From: Planctomycetota bacterium
GTDB taxonomy: Bacteria; Planctomycetota; UBA1135; GCA-002686595
Assembly (NCBI GenBank): GCA_947484275.1
Contig: CANKOY010000032.1
Coordinates: 1-42,009 of the forward strand
Direction of reading: 5' to 3'
DNA: 42,009 bases
A program made the position numbers and the translations under genes. Within the stretch, counting starts at the first letter, position 1. Each line of letters begins with the position of its first letter. The notes beneath the pieces were generated by a model, which was not told the DNA's origin, did not search any database, and saw only the letters and a program-made list of their open reading frames with translations. Below are positions 16,343 through 24,271 of the stretch, piece after piece.

Positions 16343-17515
16343 ATGCGCCGCGTCTTCCTGATTGTGCTCGACTCCCTCGGCTGCGGGGCCTTGCCCGACG
16401 CGGCCGACTTCGGCGACACCGGTGCGCACACACTTGACCATCTCGTGCGCGCGGCAGGAGGACTCGACGCACCGCGCCTCGTGGCCCTTGGACTCGGTCA
16501 CGTGCCCGGTGTCGAAAGTCTGCCGCGCGTGAAGGCGCCCCAGGGAGCCTTCGGCCGTTGCGCCGAGCGCTCGCCGGGCAAGGACACATCGACTGGCCAC
16601 TGGGAGATGATGGGGCTGGTGCTCGACAAGCAGTTCCCGGTCTACCCCGACGGATTTCCCGACGAGATCCTGCTGCCGTTCATCGAGCGCGCCATGGTTC
16701 CCGGCGTGTTGTGCAACCAACCTGCCTCTGGGACGGCAGTGATCGAGGAACTCGGCAGTGAGCACATCGCGAGCGGCAAGCCGATCGTCTACACCAGCGC
16801 CGACTCGGTGTTCCAGATCGCCTGTCACGAAGAACACTTTGGCCTCGAGCGCCTGTACGAGGTGTGCGAGATCGCGCGCAAGATTCTGACGCCCTACGGG
16901 GTCGGCCGCGTGATCGCGCGGCCCTTCGTTGGCAAGCCGGGAGCGTTCCAGCGCACCTACAATCGCCGCGATTATTCGCTGGTTCCGTTCCGCGAGACCG
17001 TGCTCGATCGCCTGAAGAAAAAGGGCGTGCCCGTGGTCGGCGTGGGCAAGATCTCGGACATTTTCGCCGGCCGCGGATTGACCCAGGACGTGCATACGGA
17101 GGGCAACGTCGACGGCATGCGCGCCACGATTGAATTGGCGCGCACCCAGGCGAGCGGCCTGGTGTTCGTCAATCTCGTGGACTTCGACATGCTGTACGGC
17201 CACCGGCGCGACAGCGCAGGCTATCGCCGCGCGCTCGAGGTCTTCGACAGGGATCTCGTCGAGTTGGAGAGCCTGCTGCGCGAGGACGACATCGTCTTGC
17301 TCAGCGCCGACCACGGCAACGATCCGACGTTTACCGCGAACACTGACCACACGCGCGAATACGTTCCGATTCTGGCGCTGGGCAAGCGTGTCAAGGCCGG
17401 CGTGGATCTCGGCACGCGCGCGAGCTTCGCTGACATCGGCGCGACCGTGGAAGAAGCCTTGGGCCTCGCGCCCGTCGGCCCCGGCAAGTCGTTCCTGCCC
17501 CAGATCCTGCGATGA
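16343..17515 (+). CDS. deoB: Phosphopentomutase
   Basis: This 390-residue protein is the usual length for the enzyme. It opens with the alkaline-phosphatase-superfamily metal motif FLIVLDSLGCGALPDA (Asp10). STGHWEMMG holds the phosphorylated threonine region, and LSADHGNDP together with NTDHTREYVP gives the C-terminal metal ligands. It interconverts (deoxy)ribose-1-phosphate and (deoxy)ribose-5-phosphate and so links the phosphorylases DeoA and PunA to DeoC and RpiB in this cluster. Its stop overlaps the deoA start (ATGA, 17512-17515). Mn2+ dependence is expected from the family. Confidence 0.95.
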   Translation: MRRVFLIVLDSLGCGALPDAADFGDTGAHTLDHLVRAAGGLDAPRLVALGLGHVPGVESLPRVKAPQGAFGRCAERSPGKDTSTGHWEMMGLVLDKQFPVYPDGFPDEILLPFIERAMVPGVLCNQPASGTAVIEELGSEHIASGKPIVYTSADSVFQIACHEEHFGLERLYEVCEIARKILTPYGVGRVIARPFVGKPGAFQRTYNRRDYSLVPFRETVLDRLKKKGVPVVGVGKISDIFAGRGLTQDVHTEGNVDGMRATIELARTQASGLVFVNLVDFDMLYGHRRDSAGYRRALEVFDRDLVELESLLREDDIVLLSADHGNDPTFTANTDHTREYVPILALGKRVKAGVDLGTRASFADIGATVEEALGLAPVGPGKSFLPQILR

Positions 17516-18816
17516 ACGCGCGCGACGTCTTGCTGGCGAAGCGCGATGGGGGAGAACTGAGCGACGCGCAGATCGAGAGTTTCGTCTCGGGCGCCGTGAG
17601 CGGCTCCATCGCCGACTACCAGACCAGCGTGCTGCTGGCTTCGATTTTTCGCCATGGCATGACCACGCGCGAACTCGCCGCCTGGACGCGCGCCATGCTG
17701 AACAGCGGAAAGAGGCTGAGTTTTTCGGACATTGCGAAGCCCAAGGTGGACAAGCATTCCACCGGAGGCGTCGGCGACAAGGCTTCGATTCCGCTCGCTC
17801 CCGCCGTTGCGGCCTGCGGTGTCGCGGTGCCGATGATCTCGGGCCGCGGCCTGGGTCACACCGGGGGCACGCTCGACAAATTGGAATCGATCGCGGGCTT
17901 TCGCACGCAACTGGAGCCCGAGGAATTCGCGCGCGTGCTGAAACTCTGTGGCGTGGCCCTCGGCGGTCAAACGCCGGAGATCGTCCCCGCTGACAAGAAG
18001 TTCTACGCCCTGCGCGACGCGACCGCCTTGGTGGAGTCGATCCCGCTGATCGCGAGCTCGATCCTGTCGAAAAAACTCGCCGAAGGTCTCGACGCGCTCG
18101 TGCTCGACGTGAAATTCGGCTCGGGCGCATTCCTTCCCGACATCGCCGTCGGTCGCAGGCTCGCGCGCACGATGCTCGACCTGGCGAGCGCCATGGGTCT
18201 GCGCGCCAGTGTGCTCTTGACCTCCATGGAACGGCCCTTGGGCGACACCGCGGGCCACACGCTCGAAATCGCCGAGTCGATCGAGTGCTTGCGCGGCAAG
18301 GGTCCAGCGGACCTGCGTGAACTTGTGGAGAAGCTAGGGGCCGAGATGTTGCGTCTGGGCGGCGTCGCCCGCGACGAGCGCGATGGAGTGGCGCAGATCC
18401 GGAGCGCCCTGGACTCGGGCCGTGCGCTGGACACGTTCCGGCGCGTGGTCGAGGCCCAGGGCGGCGATCCGAGGATCATCGACGATCCGAGCCGCCTGAC
18501 ACGCGCCCCCAAGTTGCACGCTCTCGAAGCTGCACGCGACGGTTGGTTCGACTACGTCGACGTGCGCGAGGTCGGAAACGCGATCGTGGCCCTCGGCGGC
18601 GGTCGCCAGCGGGTGGAGGACCGGATCGACCCGACGGTGGGAGTGCGCTTCGCCGCGCGCGCCGGTCAGCGGGTACAGCGCGGCCAACTCCTGTTCGAGG
18701 TCCACCACGGCGCACAGGGTCTCGAGGCTGCGCTCGCCTGCCTGCGCAAGGCCCACTCGATCGCGGACAAGGCTCCAAGCGTCGGCCCGCTGATCGCGGA
18801 AACCATGCTCGGCTGA
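17512..18816 (+). CDS. deoA: Thymidine/pyrimidine-nucleoside phosphorylase
   Basis: The product has 434 residues. The family signature SGRGLGHTGGTLDKLES lies around residue 107-123, preceded by KHSTGGVGDKAS, the phosphate-binding region. The N-terminal helical domain (LSDAQIESFVSG) and C-terminal alpha/beta hammerhead region (VGVRFAARAGQRVQRGQLLFEV) are complete. It cleaves thymidine or other pyrimidine nucleosides with phosphate to base plus (deoxy)ribose-1-phosphate. It is translationally coupled to deoB and 27 bp before nupC. DeoA and Pdp cannot be told apart by eye, so the exact nucleoside range is open. Confidence 0.93.
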   Translation: MNARDVLLAKRDGGELSDAQIESFVSGAVSGSIADYQTSVLLASIFRHGMTTRELAAWTRAMLNSGKRLSFSDIAKPKVDKHSTGGVGDKASIPLAPAVAACGVAVPMISGRGLGHTGGTLDKLESIAGFRTQLEPEEFARVLKLCGVALGGQTPEIVPADKKFYALRDATALVESIPLIASSILSKKLAEGLDALVLDVKFGSGAFLPDIAVGRRLARTMLDLASAMGLRASVLLTSMERPLGDTAGHTLEIAESIECLRGKGPADLRELVEKLGAEMLRLGGVARDERDGVAQIRSALDSGRALDTFRRVVEAQGGDPRIIDDPSRLTRAPKLHALEAARDGWFDYVDVREVGNAIVALGGGRQRVEDRIDPTVGVRFAARAGQRVQRGQLLFEVHHGAQGLEAALACLRKAHSIADKAPSVGPLIAETMLG

Positions 18817-18843
18817 TCCCGGGCCCGTTGCTAGAGTTCCGTA

Positions 18844-20097
18844 GTGACCCTCGCACGCGCACTGCTCGGGATCGCCTTCTTCATCGCGGTCGCCTGGCTG
18901 CTTTCGTCGAATCGAAAGCGCCTCCAGTGGCGCGTGGTGCTTGGGGGCCTTGGAATCCAGGTCGTTCTCGCCCTGGTGATCCTGAAGACCGGAATCGGCG
19001 GCCGCTTCTTCGAGGGCGCGGCGAAGTTCATCACGGGCCTGGTCTCCATGGCCGATCCAGGGGCGCGCGCTGTCTTCGGCTCTCTGGCTGATCCCGCGGG
19101 TCCCGCCGGGTTCATTTTCGCGTTCGCGGGCGGCGGCCTGGTGGTGATCATTTTCGTCTCGGCGCTGTTCGCCGTGCTCTACCACATCGGCGTGATGCAG
19201 GTGCTCGTGTGGCTGCTCGCCAAGGTGATGAGCGCCACCATGGGGCTCTCTGGCGGCGAGTCCATGGCCGCGGCCGCGAACATTTTCATGGGCCAGACCG
19301 AGGCGCCGCTGGTGATCCGGCCCTACGTCGCGGGCATGACTAACTCAGAGCTGAACGCGCTGATGACGGGCGGTTTCGCGACGATCGCGGGCTCGGTGAT
19401 GGCCGTCTACATGGGAATTCTCGGGCCGGAAATCGCGCCGCACCTGGTGACGGCGAGCGTGCTCAGCGCGCCCGCGTCGTTCATGATCGCGAAGACAATG
19501 GTGCCCGAGACAGAAGTCAGCGCCACGGCCGGTCAGGTCAAGCTGAAAATCGAGCGCACCGCCGGCAACCTGATCGAAGCAGCCGCCAACGGAACCAGCG
19601 ACGGCCTGCGCCTGTGGCTCAACGTGATGGCGATGTTGATCGCGTTCATCGCGCTCGTGACGTTGGTCAACTGGCCCCTGGATTGGTTTGGCGAGCAGAT
19701 CGGCGTCGTGGGCTTGAGCCTGGCGAAAATCTTCTCCTGGATTTTCGCGCCGGTCGCGTGGCTGATGGGCGTTCAGGGTTGGCACGATTGTCAATTGATG
19801 GGCGGGCTGCTCGGCACTCAGGTTTCCGTGAACGAATTCGTCGCGTACAAGGACCTGCAGCAGATCCTGCCCTCCAGCGGTAACGCGATCGTGTTCGAAA
19901 GCGAGCGCTCGGCCAAAATGGCGGCCTACGCCCTGTGCGGCTTCGCCAACTTCGCCTCGATCGGAATCCAATTGGGCGGCATCACCGCGCTGGCGCCCGA
20001 CCGCAAGAAGGACCTCTCTCGCCTAGCGCTCAAAGCGATGCTCGGCGGCGCCATGGCCTGCTGGATGACCGCCACGATCGCCGGCATCTTCCTCTGA
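18844..20097 (+). CDS. nupC: Concentrative nucleoside transporter (CNT/NupC family)
   Basis: The product has 417 residues from GTG 18844. It is a polytopic membrane protein with about ten hydrophobic segments. CNT motifs are present: GGESMAAAANIFMGQTEAPLVI (the substrate-binding hairpin with the Gln-Thr-Glu motif), MTGGFATIAGSVMAVY, ISAP-like LSAPASFMIAK, and GTQVSVNEFVAYKDL near the C-terminus. It should import nucleosides with H+ or Na+. It follows deoA by 27 bp and is followed directly by the 103-bp tandem repeat, whose first copy touches its stop codon. Confidence 0.92.
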   Translation: MTLARALLGIAFFIAVAWLLSSNRKRLQWRVVLGGLGIQVVLALVILKTGIGGRFFEGAAKFITGLVSMADPGARAVFGSLADPAGPAGFIFAFAGGGLVVIIFVSALFAVLYHIGVMQVLVWLLAKVMSATMGLSGGESMAAAANIFMGQTEAPLVIRPYVAGMTNSELNALMTGGFATIAGSVMAVYMGILGPEIAPHLVTASVLSAPASFMIAKTMVPETEVSATAGQVKLKIERTAGNLIEAAANGTSDGLRLWLNVMAMLIAFIALVTLVNWPLDWFGEQIGVVGLSLAKIFSWIFAPVAWLMGVQGWHDCQLMGGLLGTQVSVNEFVAYKDLQQILPSSGNAIVFESERSAKMAAYALCGFANFASIGIQLGGITALAPDRKKDLSRLALKAMLGGAMACWMTATIAGIFL

Positions 20098-20302
20098 TAC
20101 GGAGTCGCACACCTCCCGCAATTCTCACCGCCAAGAGTGCCGCACCGCCGAATCTCCATCAGATCACCGGATCGCTGCCTCTCCATCGGTGGCATTCATA
20201 TACGGAGTCGCACACCTCCCGCAATTTTTGTAGCGAAGAGTGCGGCACCACCGAATCTCCATCCGACCACCGGATCGCGCGCATCTCCCCTCGAGCGCAT
20301 TC
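20097..20302. repeat. Two 103-bp direct repeats between nupC and punA
   Basis: Copy 1 starts at 20097 and copy 2 at 20200, both opening ATACGGAGTCGCACACCTCC. Further shared blocks are GAGTGCSGCACCRCCGAATC and CACCGGATCGC. Identity over the 103 bp looks like roughly 75-80 percent, with the least conserved part at the end of each unit. The first unit overlaps the last base of the nupC stop. On the minus strand both copies contain GCGGGAGGTGTGCGACTCC. No open frame is clearly selected in either direction. The rest of the gap to 20472 has only the mini-ORF described separately. Confidence 0.8.
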
Positions 20303-20431
20303 AGAGCCTCTCGAATGCTCCTCGTGAGCCGGGCGCAGACCGCTCGCTCGCGATCGAACGCGCCAAAGACCTTCCGCAGTCCCCAAAAACATCTTTTCCG
20401 CCCGGCGCCCCAGGCGATGATAGGCGCCGCC

Positions 20432-20476
20432 ATGGCTGACCCTGTCAAAGCAAGGATCGCGGGGTTCTCCCCATGA
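20432..20476 (+). CDS. Possible 14-residue leader peptide coupled to punA
   Basis: ATG 20432 opens a 14-codon frame (MADPVKARIAGFSP) whose TGA (20474-20476) overlaps the punA ATG as ATGA, the same coupling used between real genes elsewhere in the window. The ribosome-binding site is weak. It may be a leader that sets punA translation, or chance. Confidence 0.25.
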   Translation: MADPVKARIAGFSP

Positions 20477-21291
20477 ACAACGCGATCGAGTCGCGCATCG
20501 AGCTCCTCGCCGAATCGCTCGCGAAGCACGGGATCGAGCGCTTTGATCTCGCGGTCGTGCTCGGCTCAGGCCTGGGCGCCTTCGCTTCGTCACTTGCCGA
20601 GCCGCGGGTGGTTTCCTACGAGGAGATCGACGGCATGCCGCGCTCGACGATCACCGGTCACGCCGGTCGCTTCGTGCTGGGCGAGATCGGCGCGACGCGC
20701 GTGCTCGTGCAGCAGGGGCGCGCGCACCTCTACGAAGGCTGGAACGCCCACGATGCGACGCGCGCGGTGCGCGCCTTCGCGAAGCTGGGCTGCCGCGGCG
20801 TCGTGCTGACTAACGCGGCCGGCGGACTGCGCCGCGAATGGGCGCCCGGGACGCTGGTGAGGATCACCGATCACCTGAACATGCAGGGGCGCAGTGCGAT
20901 ACTCGCCCGTGAGCGTTCGTCCGGCCGGATCTACGGCGAAGCCTTCGGCGCCGCGCTCGAGCGTGGAGCGCAGGATGCTGCAGTCGCCCTACAGCGCGGC
21001 ATCTACTGCGGCCTGTTGGGCCCGAGCTACGAAACTCCCGCCGAAATCCGCATGTTGGCAGGCCTGGGCGCGGACCTCGTCGGCATGAGCACCGTGGCGG
21101 AAGCCGGCGCCGCTCGCGCCGCGGGCATGCAGGTCGCAGGCATATCGCTCGTCACCAACCTCGCCGCCGGCATCAGTCCGACGAAGCTCGACCACCACGA
21201 AGTCCTCGCGGCCGGTGAAGCCGCAGCGGGACGAATCACTGAGTTGCTCCGAGCGGCCGTGCCGCACCTTGCTGCGGCAACGAAGACCTGA
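20473..21291 (+). CDS. punA: Purine nucleoside phosphorylase, trimeric class
   Basis: This 272-residue protein is the normal length for the trimeric PNP family. Motifs are VVLGSGLGAF (phosphate loop), STITGHAGRFVLG, VLTNAAGGL (base/phosphate site), GPSYETPAEIRM and LVGMSTVAEA, where the Met contacts ribose, followed by SLVTNLAAGI. The enzyme converts guanosine/inosine-type nucleosides plus phosphate to the base and (deoxy)ribose-1-phosphate, feeding DeoB. It is separated from nupC by the 103-bp repeats, so it may have its own promoter. Confidence 0.93.
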   Translation: MNNAIESRIELLAESLAKHGIERFDLAVVLGSGLGAFASSLAEPRVVSYEEIDGMPRSTITGHAGRFVLGEIGATRVLVQQGRAHLYEGWNAHDATRAVRAFAKLGCRGVVLTNAAGGLRREWAPGTLVRITDHLNMQGRSAILARERSSGRIYGEAFGAALERGAQDAAVALQRGIYCGLLGPSYETPAEIRMLAGLGADLVGMSTVAEAGAARAAGMQVAGISLVTNLAAGISPTKLDHHEVLAAGEAAAGRITELLRAAVPHLAAATKT

Positions 21292-21367
21292 TTCCGTCCT
21301 CGGACCCGCAGCGCGCCGCAGAGCGCGACCGTGAATACACCGTGATCGCGGCGTACCCTCTGCGATC

Positions 21368-21685
21368 ATGATCCTCACTACCACTCCCAGCATCGAAGGT
21401 CGTTCCATCCGCGAGTACAAGGGCATCGTCACCGGCGAGGCGATCCTGGGCGCGAATGTCTTCAAGGACATTTTCGCTGGCATCCGCGATCTCGTCGGCG
21501 GTCGCTCGGGCACTTACGAGCGCGAGCTCGGCAACGCGCGGAAGATCGCGCTGGCGGAACTGGAACAGTCCGCGCGGGAACTCGGTGCCAACGCCGTTGT
21601 AGGCATCGACCTCGACTACGAGGTGCTCGGCCAAAGCAACGGCATGCTGATGGTCACGGCCAGCGGCACGGCGGTCGTGACCTGA
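21368..21685 (+). CDS. YbjQ/UPF0145 family protein
   Basis: The product has 105 residues, the normal length. Family features are the opening [23 protein letters not shown], a central [25 protein letters not shown] and the glycine-rich [17 protein letters not shown]. These proteins are small pentameric or decameric dodecin-like assemblies of uncertain role, sometimes linked to heavy metals. It lies 76 bp after punA and converges with prfC with 51 bp between stops. No functional link to nucleoside use is visible. Confidence 0.88.
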   Translation: MILTTTPSIEGRSIREYKGIVTGEAILGANVFKDIFAGIRDLVGGRSGTYERELGNARKIALAELEQSARELGANAVVGIDLDYEVLGQSNGMLMVTASGTAVVT

Positions 21686-21736
21686 TCTCCGGTCCCGGGG
21701 GCTGGGACTCCTTGCCTCAGCCAGAATGCACGGGGC

Positions 21737-23383
21737 TCAGCGCTTCGCGTCGCGCACAACCACTCCGTGGGCCGTCTCCGCCATCACGAAGTCCGGCAGC
21801 AGTTTCTCGGTGGCGCGGATCGCCCATTCGCCGTCGAAGAGGATCACAAGCCGGCCGCGCGCGTCCTCGGTGATCAGGCCAGTGTAGGCCGTCTCCAACG
21901 CCTCCGCCTTGACCACGCCGCCGTCCTTGCGCGAGACCCAGCGCGCGAATTGGAACGGCGCGCCTTCGAAGCGCATCTCGACGCCGTACTCGCTCTTCAG
22001 GCGGTACTTGACCACTTCCATCTGCAGTTGCCCGACTGCGCCCATGACGAAGTCGCCCGCCGGCGCGTCGGGGCGGCGGTAGACCTGGATCGTGCCCTCC
22101 TGGCTCAACTGCTCGATGCCACGGATCAACTGCTTGCGCTTCGCCGGATCGATCATCACCACGCGCGCGAAGTGCTCGGGCGCGAAACTGGGGATGTCCT
22201 CGTACCGGAACTTCGATCCAGCGGTCAGCGTGTCGCCGATTTCGAACACGCCGGGATCGTGGATGCCGATCACGTCGCCGGCGAAGGCTTCGTCGATGAT
22301 CGTGCGCTCCTGGGCCATGAACTGGGTCGGATTCGCCAGGCGGATTTCGCGGCCCGTGCGCACGTGCAGGGCCTTCATCCCACGCTCGAAACGGCCCGAG
22401 CAAATGCGCAGGAAGGCCATCCGGTCGCGGTGAGCGCGGTCCATGTTGGCCTGGATCTTGAAAATGAAACCTGAAAACTCCGGGTCGTGAGGTTCGACCG
22501 AGCGCAGGTCCGTGGGTCGCGCGCGCGGTGGCGGCATCAGCTCGATGAAGCTGTCGAGGAACGCGGACAGGCCAAAGTTGTTGATTGCGCTGCCGAAGAA
22601 CATTGGCGAGAGCTCGCCGCGCTCGAAGCGCTCGCGGTCGAATGAATCGCCGGCGCTGTCGAGCAACTCCACGTCGTGGCGCAACTGATCGTAGCCCGCG
22701 TCGCCCAGTTCCTGCGCGAGCAACGGATCGTCGAGTCCGCTGATCGCCACCGGCGCCACTTCCGACCCCTGCAGCGACGACGAATTCGCGCGCGCCGCGT
22801 CGAACAGGTGCACGTTCTTTTGAAAACGGTGGTACACGCCGCGGAAGCGCCCGTCGCGGTAGATCGGCCAAGTGACCGGGTACACGCCGATCTCCAGCAC
22901 GTTCTCGACTTCGCCGACCAGGGCGAAGGGCTCGCGGCCGTAGCGGTCGAGCTTGTTCACGAACGTGAAAATCGGAATCGCCCGTTCCTTGCACACGCGG
23001 AACAGCTTGCGCGTCTGTTTCTCAACGCCTTTGGCGCTGTCGAGCAACATCACCGCGCCGTCTACGGCGTGCAGCGTGCGGTAGGTGTCCTCGGAAAAGT
23101 CCGCGTGGCCCGGCGTGTCCAGCAGGTTGAGTTCGTGACCCTGATAGGGGAACTGCAGCACACTGGTCGTGATCGAGATCCCGCGCTCGCGCTCCATCTC
23201 CATCCAGTCGCTGACGGCGTTCGAGCGGCCACGCTTGGCGTGCACGGCCCCGGCGAGGTGAATCACGCCTCCATAAAGGAGCAGCTTCTCGGTCAGGGTC
23301 GTCTTGCCCGCGTCGGGGTGCGAGATGATCGCGAAGGTACGCCGGCGTGCGACCTGGCGGGTGAGCTCAGCATGCGTGATCAT
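21737..23383 (-). CDS. prfC: Peptide chain release factor 3
   Basis: The product has 548 residues from ATG 23383 (MITHAELTRQVARRRTFAII). The GTPase motifs are HPDAGKTTLTEK (G1), RGISITTS (G2), DTPGHADF (G3) and NKLDR (G4). Domain II and the RF3-specific C-terminal region (AVGQLQMEVVKYRLKSEYGVE) follow. It is an RF3-type translational GTPase that recycles RF1/RF2 from the ribosome after termination. It is a housekeeping gene on the opposite strand in the middle of the nucleoside cluster, 87 bp from the divergent rpiB start. Confidence 0.95.
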   Translation of the reverse strand: MITHAELTRQVARRRTFAIISHPDAGKTTLTEKLLLYGGVIHLAGAVHAKRGRSNAVSDWMEMERERGISITTSVLQFPYQGHELNLLDTPGHADFSEDTYRTLHAVDGAVMLLDSAKGVEKQTRKLFRVCKERAIPIFTFVNKLDRYGREPFALVGEVENVLEIGVYPVTWPIYRDGRFRGVYHRFQKNVHLFDAARANSSSLQGSEVAPVAISGLDDPLLAQELGDAGYDQLRHDVELLDSAGDSFDRERFERGELSPMFFGSAINNFGLSAFLDSFIELMPPPRARPTDLRSVEPHDPEFSGFIFKIQANMDRAHRDRMAFLRICSGRFERGMKALHVRTGREIRLANPTQFMAQERTIIDEAFAGDVIGIHDPGVFEIGDTLTAGSKFRYEDIPSFAPEHFARVVMIDPAKRKQLIRGIEQLSQEGTIQVYRRPDAPAGDFVMGAVGQLQMEVVKYRLKSEYGVEMRFEGAPFQFARWVSRKDGGVVKAEALETAYTGLITEDARGRLVILFDGEWAIRATEKLLPDFVMAETAHGVVVRDAKR

Positions 23384-23470
23384 CGAGGTGTCGCCCACGT
23401 TTTGGGGGCGAGGAGTCTCATCGCCGGGGACTCCGCCGTCAAGGCTTCGAGAGATTACACTCTGCGCCCC

Positions 23471-24271
23471 ATGTCGCCCCTCCGGCAAGACTCGACCTCC
23501 TTGGACTTGCGCGCCATCGCGCATCGCGCTGCCGTGCGCGCTTTGGCGGAGCGCGGAAGCGAGACCGCGGCCGGCGCTCAACTCGAAGGCGTGCATGTGG
23601 CCGTCACATCGCCAGGAGCTGAAGTCGCGGCGACGAAGAAGGCGCGCGGCCGCGAGCTGATCGACGCCTCGAGTCTGCGCGGCGTGGCCGATGGCGCTCA
23701 ATTTCCGGTTCCTCGCGGGGCGATCGTGACGGATCTCGCGCGCGAAGAGGCGCTGCGGCGGAAAATCACTTTCGCAGATGGCGTTGGCGTCGGTGCGGCG
23801 CGGGGCACGCGGCGTGTGGCCCTCGGCGCTGACCACGGCGGATTCGCGCTCAAGCAAGAAATCCTCTCCTGGCTGACCCAATTCGACGCCATCGGCATCG
23901 ACCTGGGGACGCGTGACACGAATCCCTGCGATTACCCCGATTTCGCGCGGGCCGTGGCCCAGGCAGTCGCCCGCGGCGAAGTGGACTTTGGAATCCTGAT
24001 CGATGGGGCAGGCATCGGCTCGGCGATGGCGGCCAACAAGGTGCCAGGTGCGCGCGCGGCGAATTGCCAGGACGTCGCCATGGCGCGCAATGCGCGCGAG
24101 CACAATTTTGCCAACGTTCTCACGCTCGGCGCTTCTCTGCCGCGCAACGTCGTCTACCAGGTCGTCCACACGTTCCTCTCGACGCCCACGGGCGCCGAGC
24201 GCCACGCGAAACGCGTGCAGAAGATCAGCGCGATCGAGACCCACTACATCCAGCAAGCGCGCAAGCCATGA
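23471..24271 (+). CDS. rpiB: RpiB-type sugar-phosphate isomerase with microcompartment-like N-terminal extension
   Basis: The product has 266 residues, about 115 longer than usual RpiB. The RpiB domain starts near residue 114 (RRVALGADHGGFALK) and includes DYPDFARAVAQ, ANKVPGARAA and AREHNFANVLTLG. The usual active-site Cys in GILICGTG is Asp178 here (GILIDGAG), so the catalytic base has changed. Residues 9-28 form an amphipathic helix (LDLRAIAHRAAVRALAERG). Residues 60-100 (ELIDASSLR ... PRGAIVTDLAREEAL) resemble the start of ethanolamine-utilisation EutQ (LITANDIR ... ASIITPEARE). Ribose-5-phosphate isomerisation is the default role. The stop overlaps the deoC start (ATGA). No microcompartment shell gene is in the window. 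Confidence 0.85.
   Translation: MSPLRQDSTSLDLRAIAHRAAVRALAERGSETAAGAQLEGVHVAVTSPGAEVAATKKARGRELIDASSLRGVADGAQFPVPRGAIVTDLAREEALRRKITFADGVGVGAARGTRRVALGADHGGFALKQEILSWLTQFDAIGIDLGTRDTNPCDYPDFARAVAQAVARGEVDFGILIDGAGIGSAMAANKVPGARAANCQDVAMARNAREHNFANVLTLGASLPRNVVYQVVHTFLSTPTGAERHAKRVQKISAIETHYIQQARKP

Noticed and set aside
20097..20302. CRISPR array
   Set aside because: Only two copies of a 103-bp unit with no unique spacers and no cas genes.
20164..20529. A 121-codon minus-strand frame across the 103-bp repeats
   Set aside because: The frame crosses the diverged repeat copies and the start of punA with no family match; Arg/Cys-rich composition looks random.
21686..21736. Intrinsic terminator between the ybjQ-like gene and prfC
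   Set aside because: GTCCC and GGGAC can pair, but the stem is only five bases and no T-tract follows on either strand.
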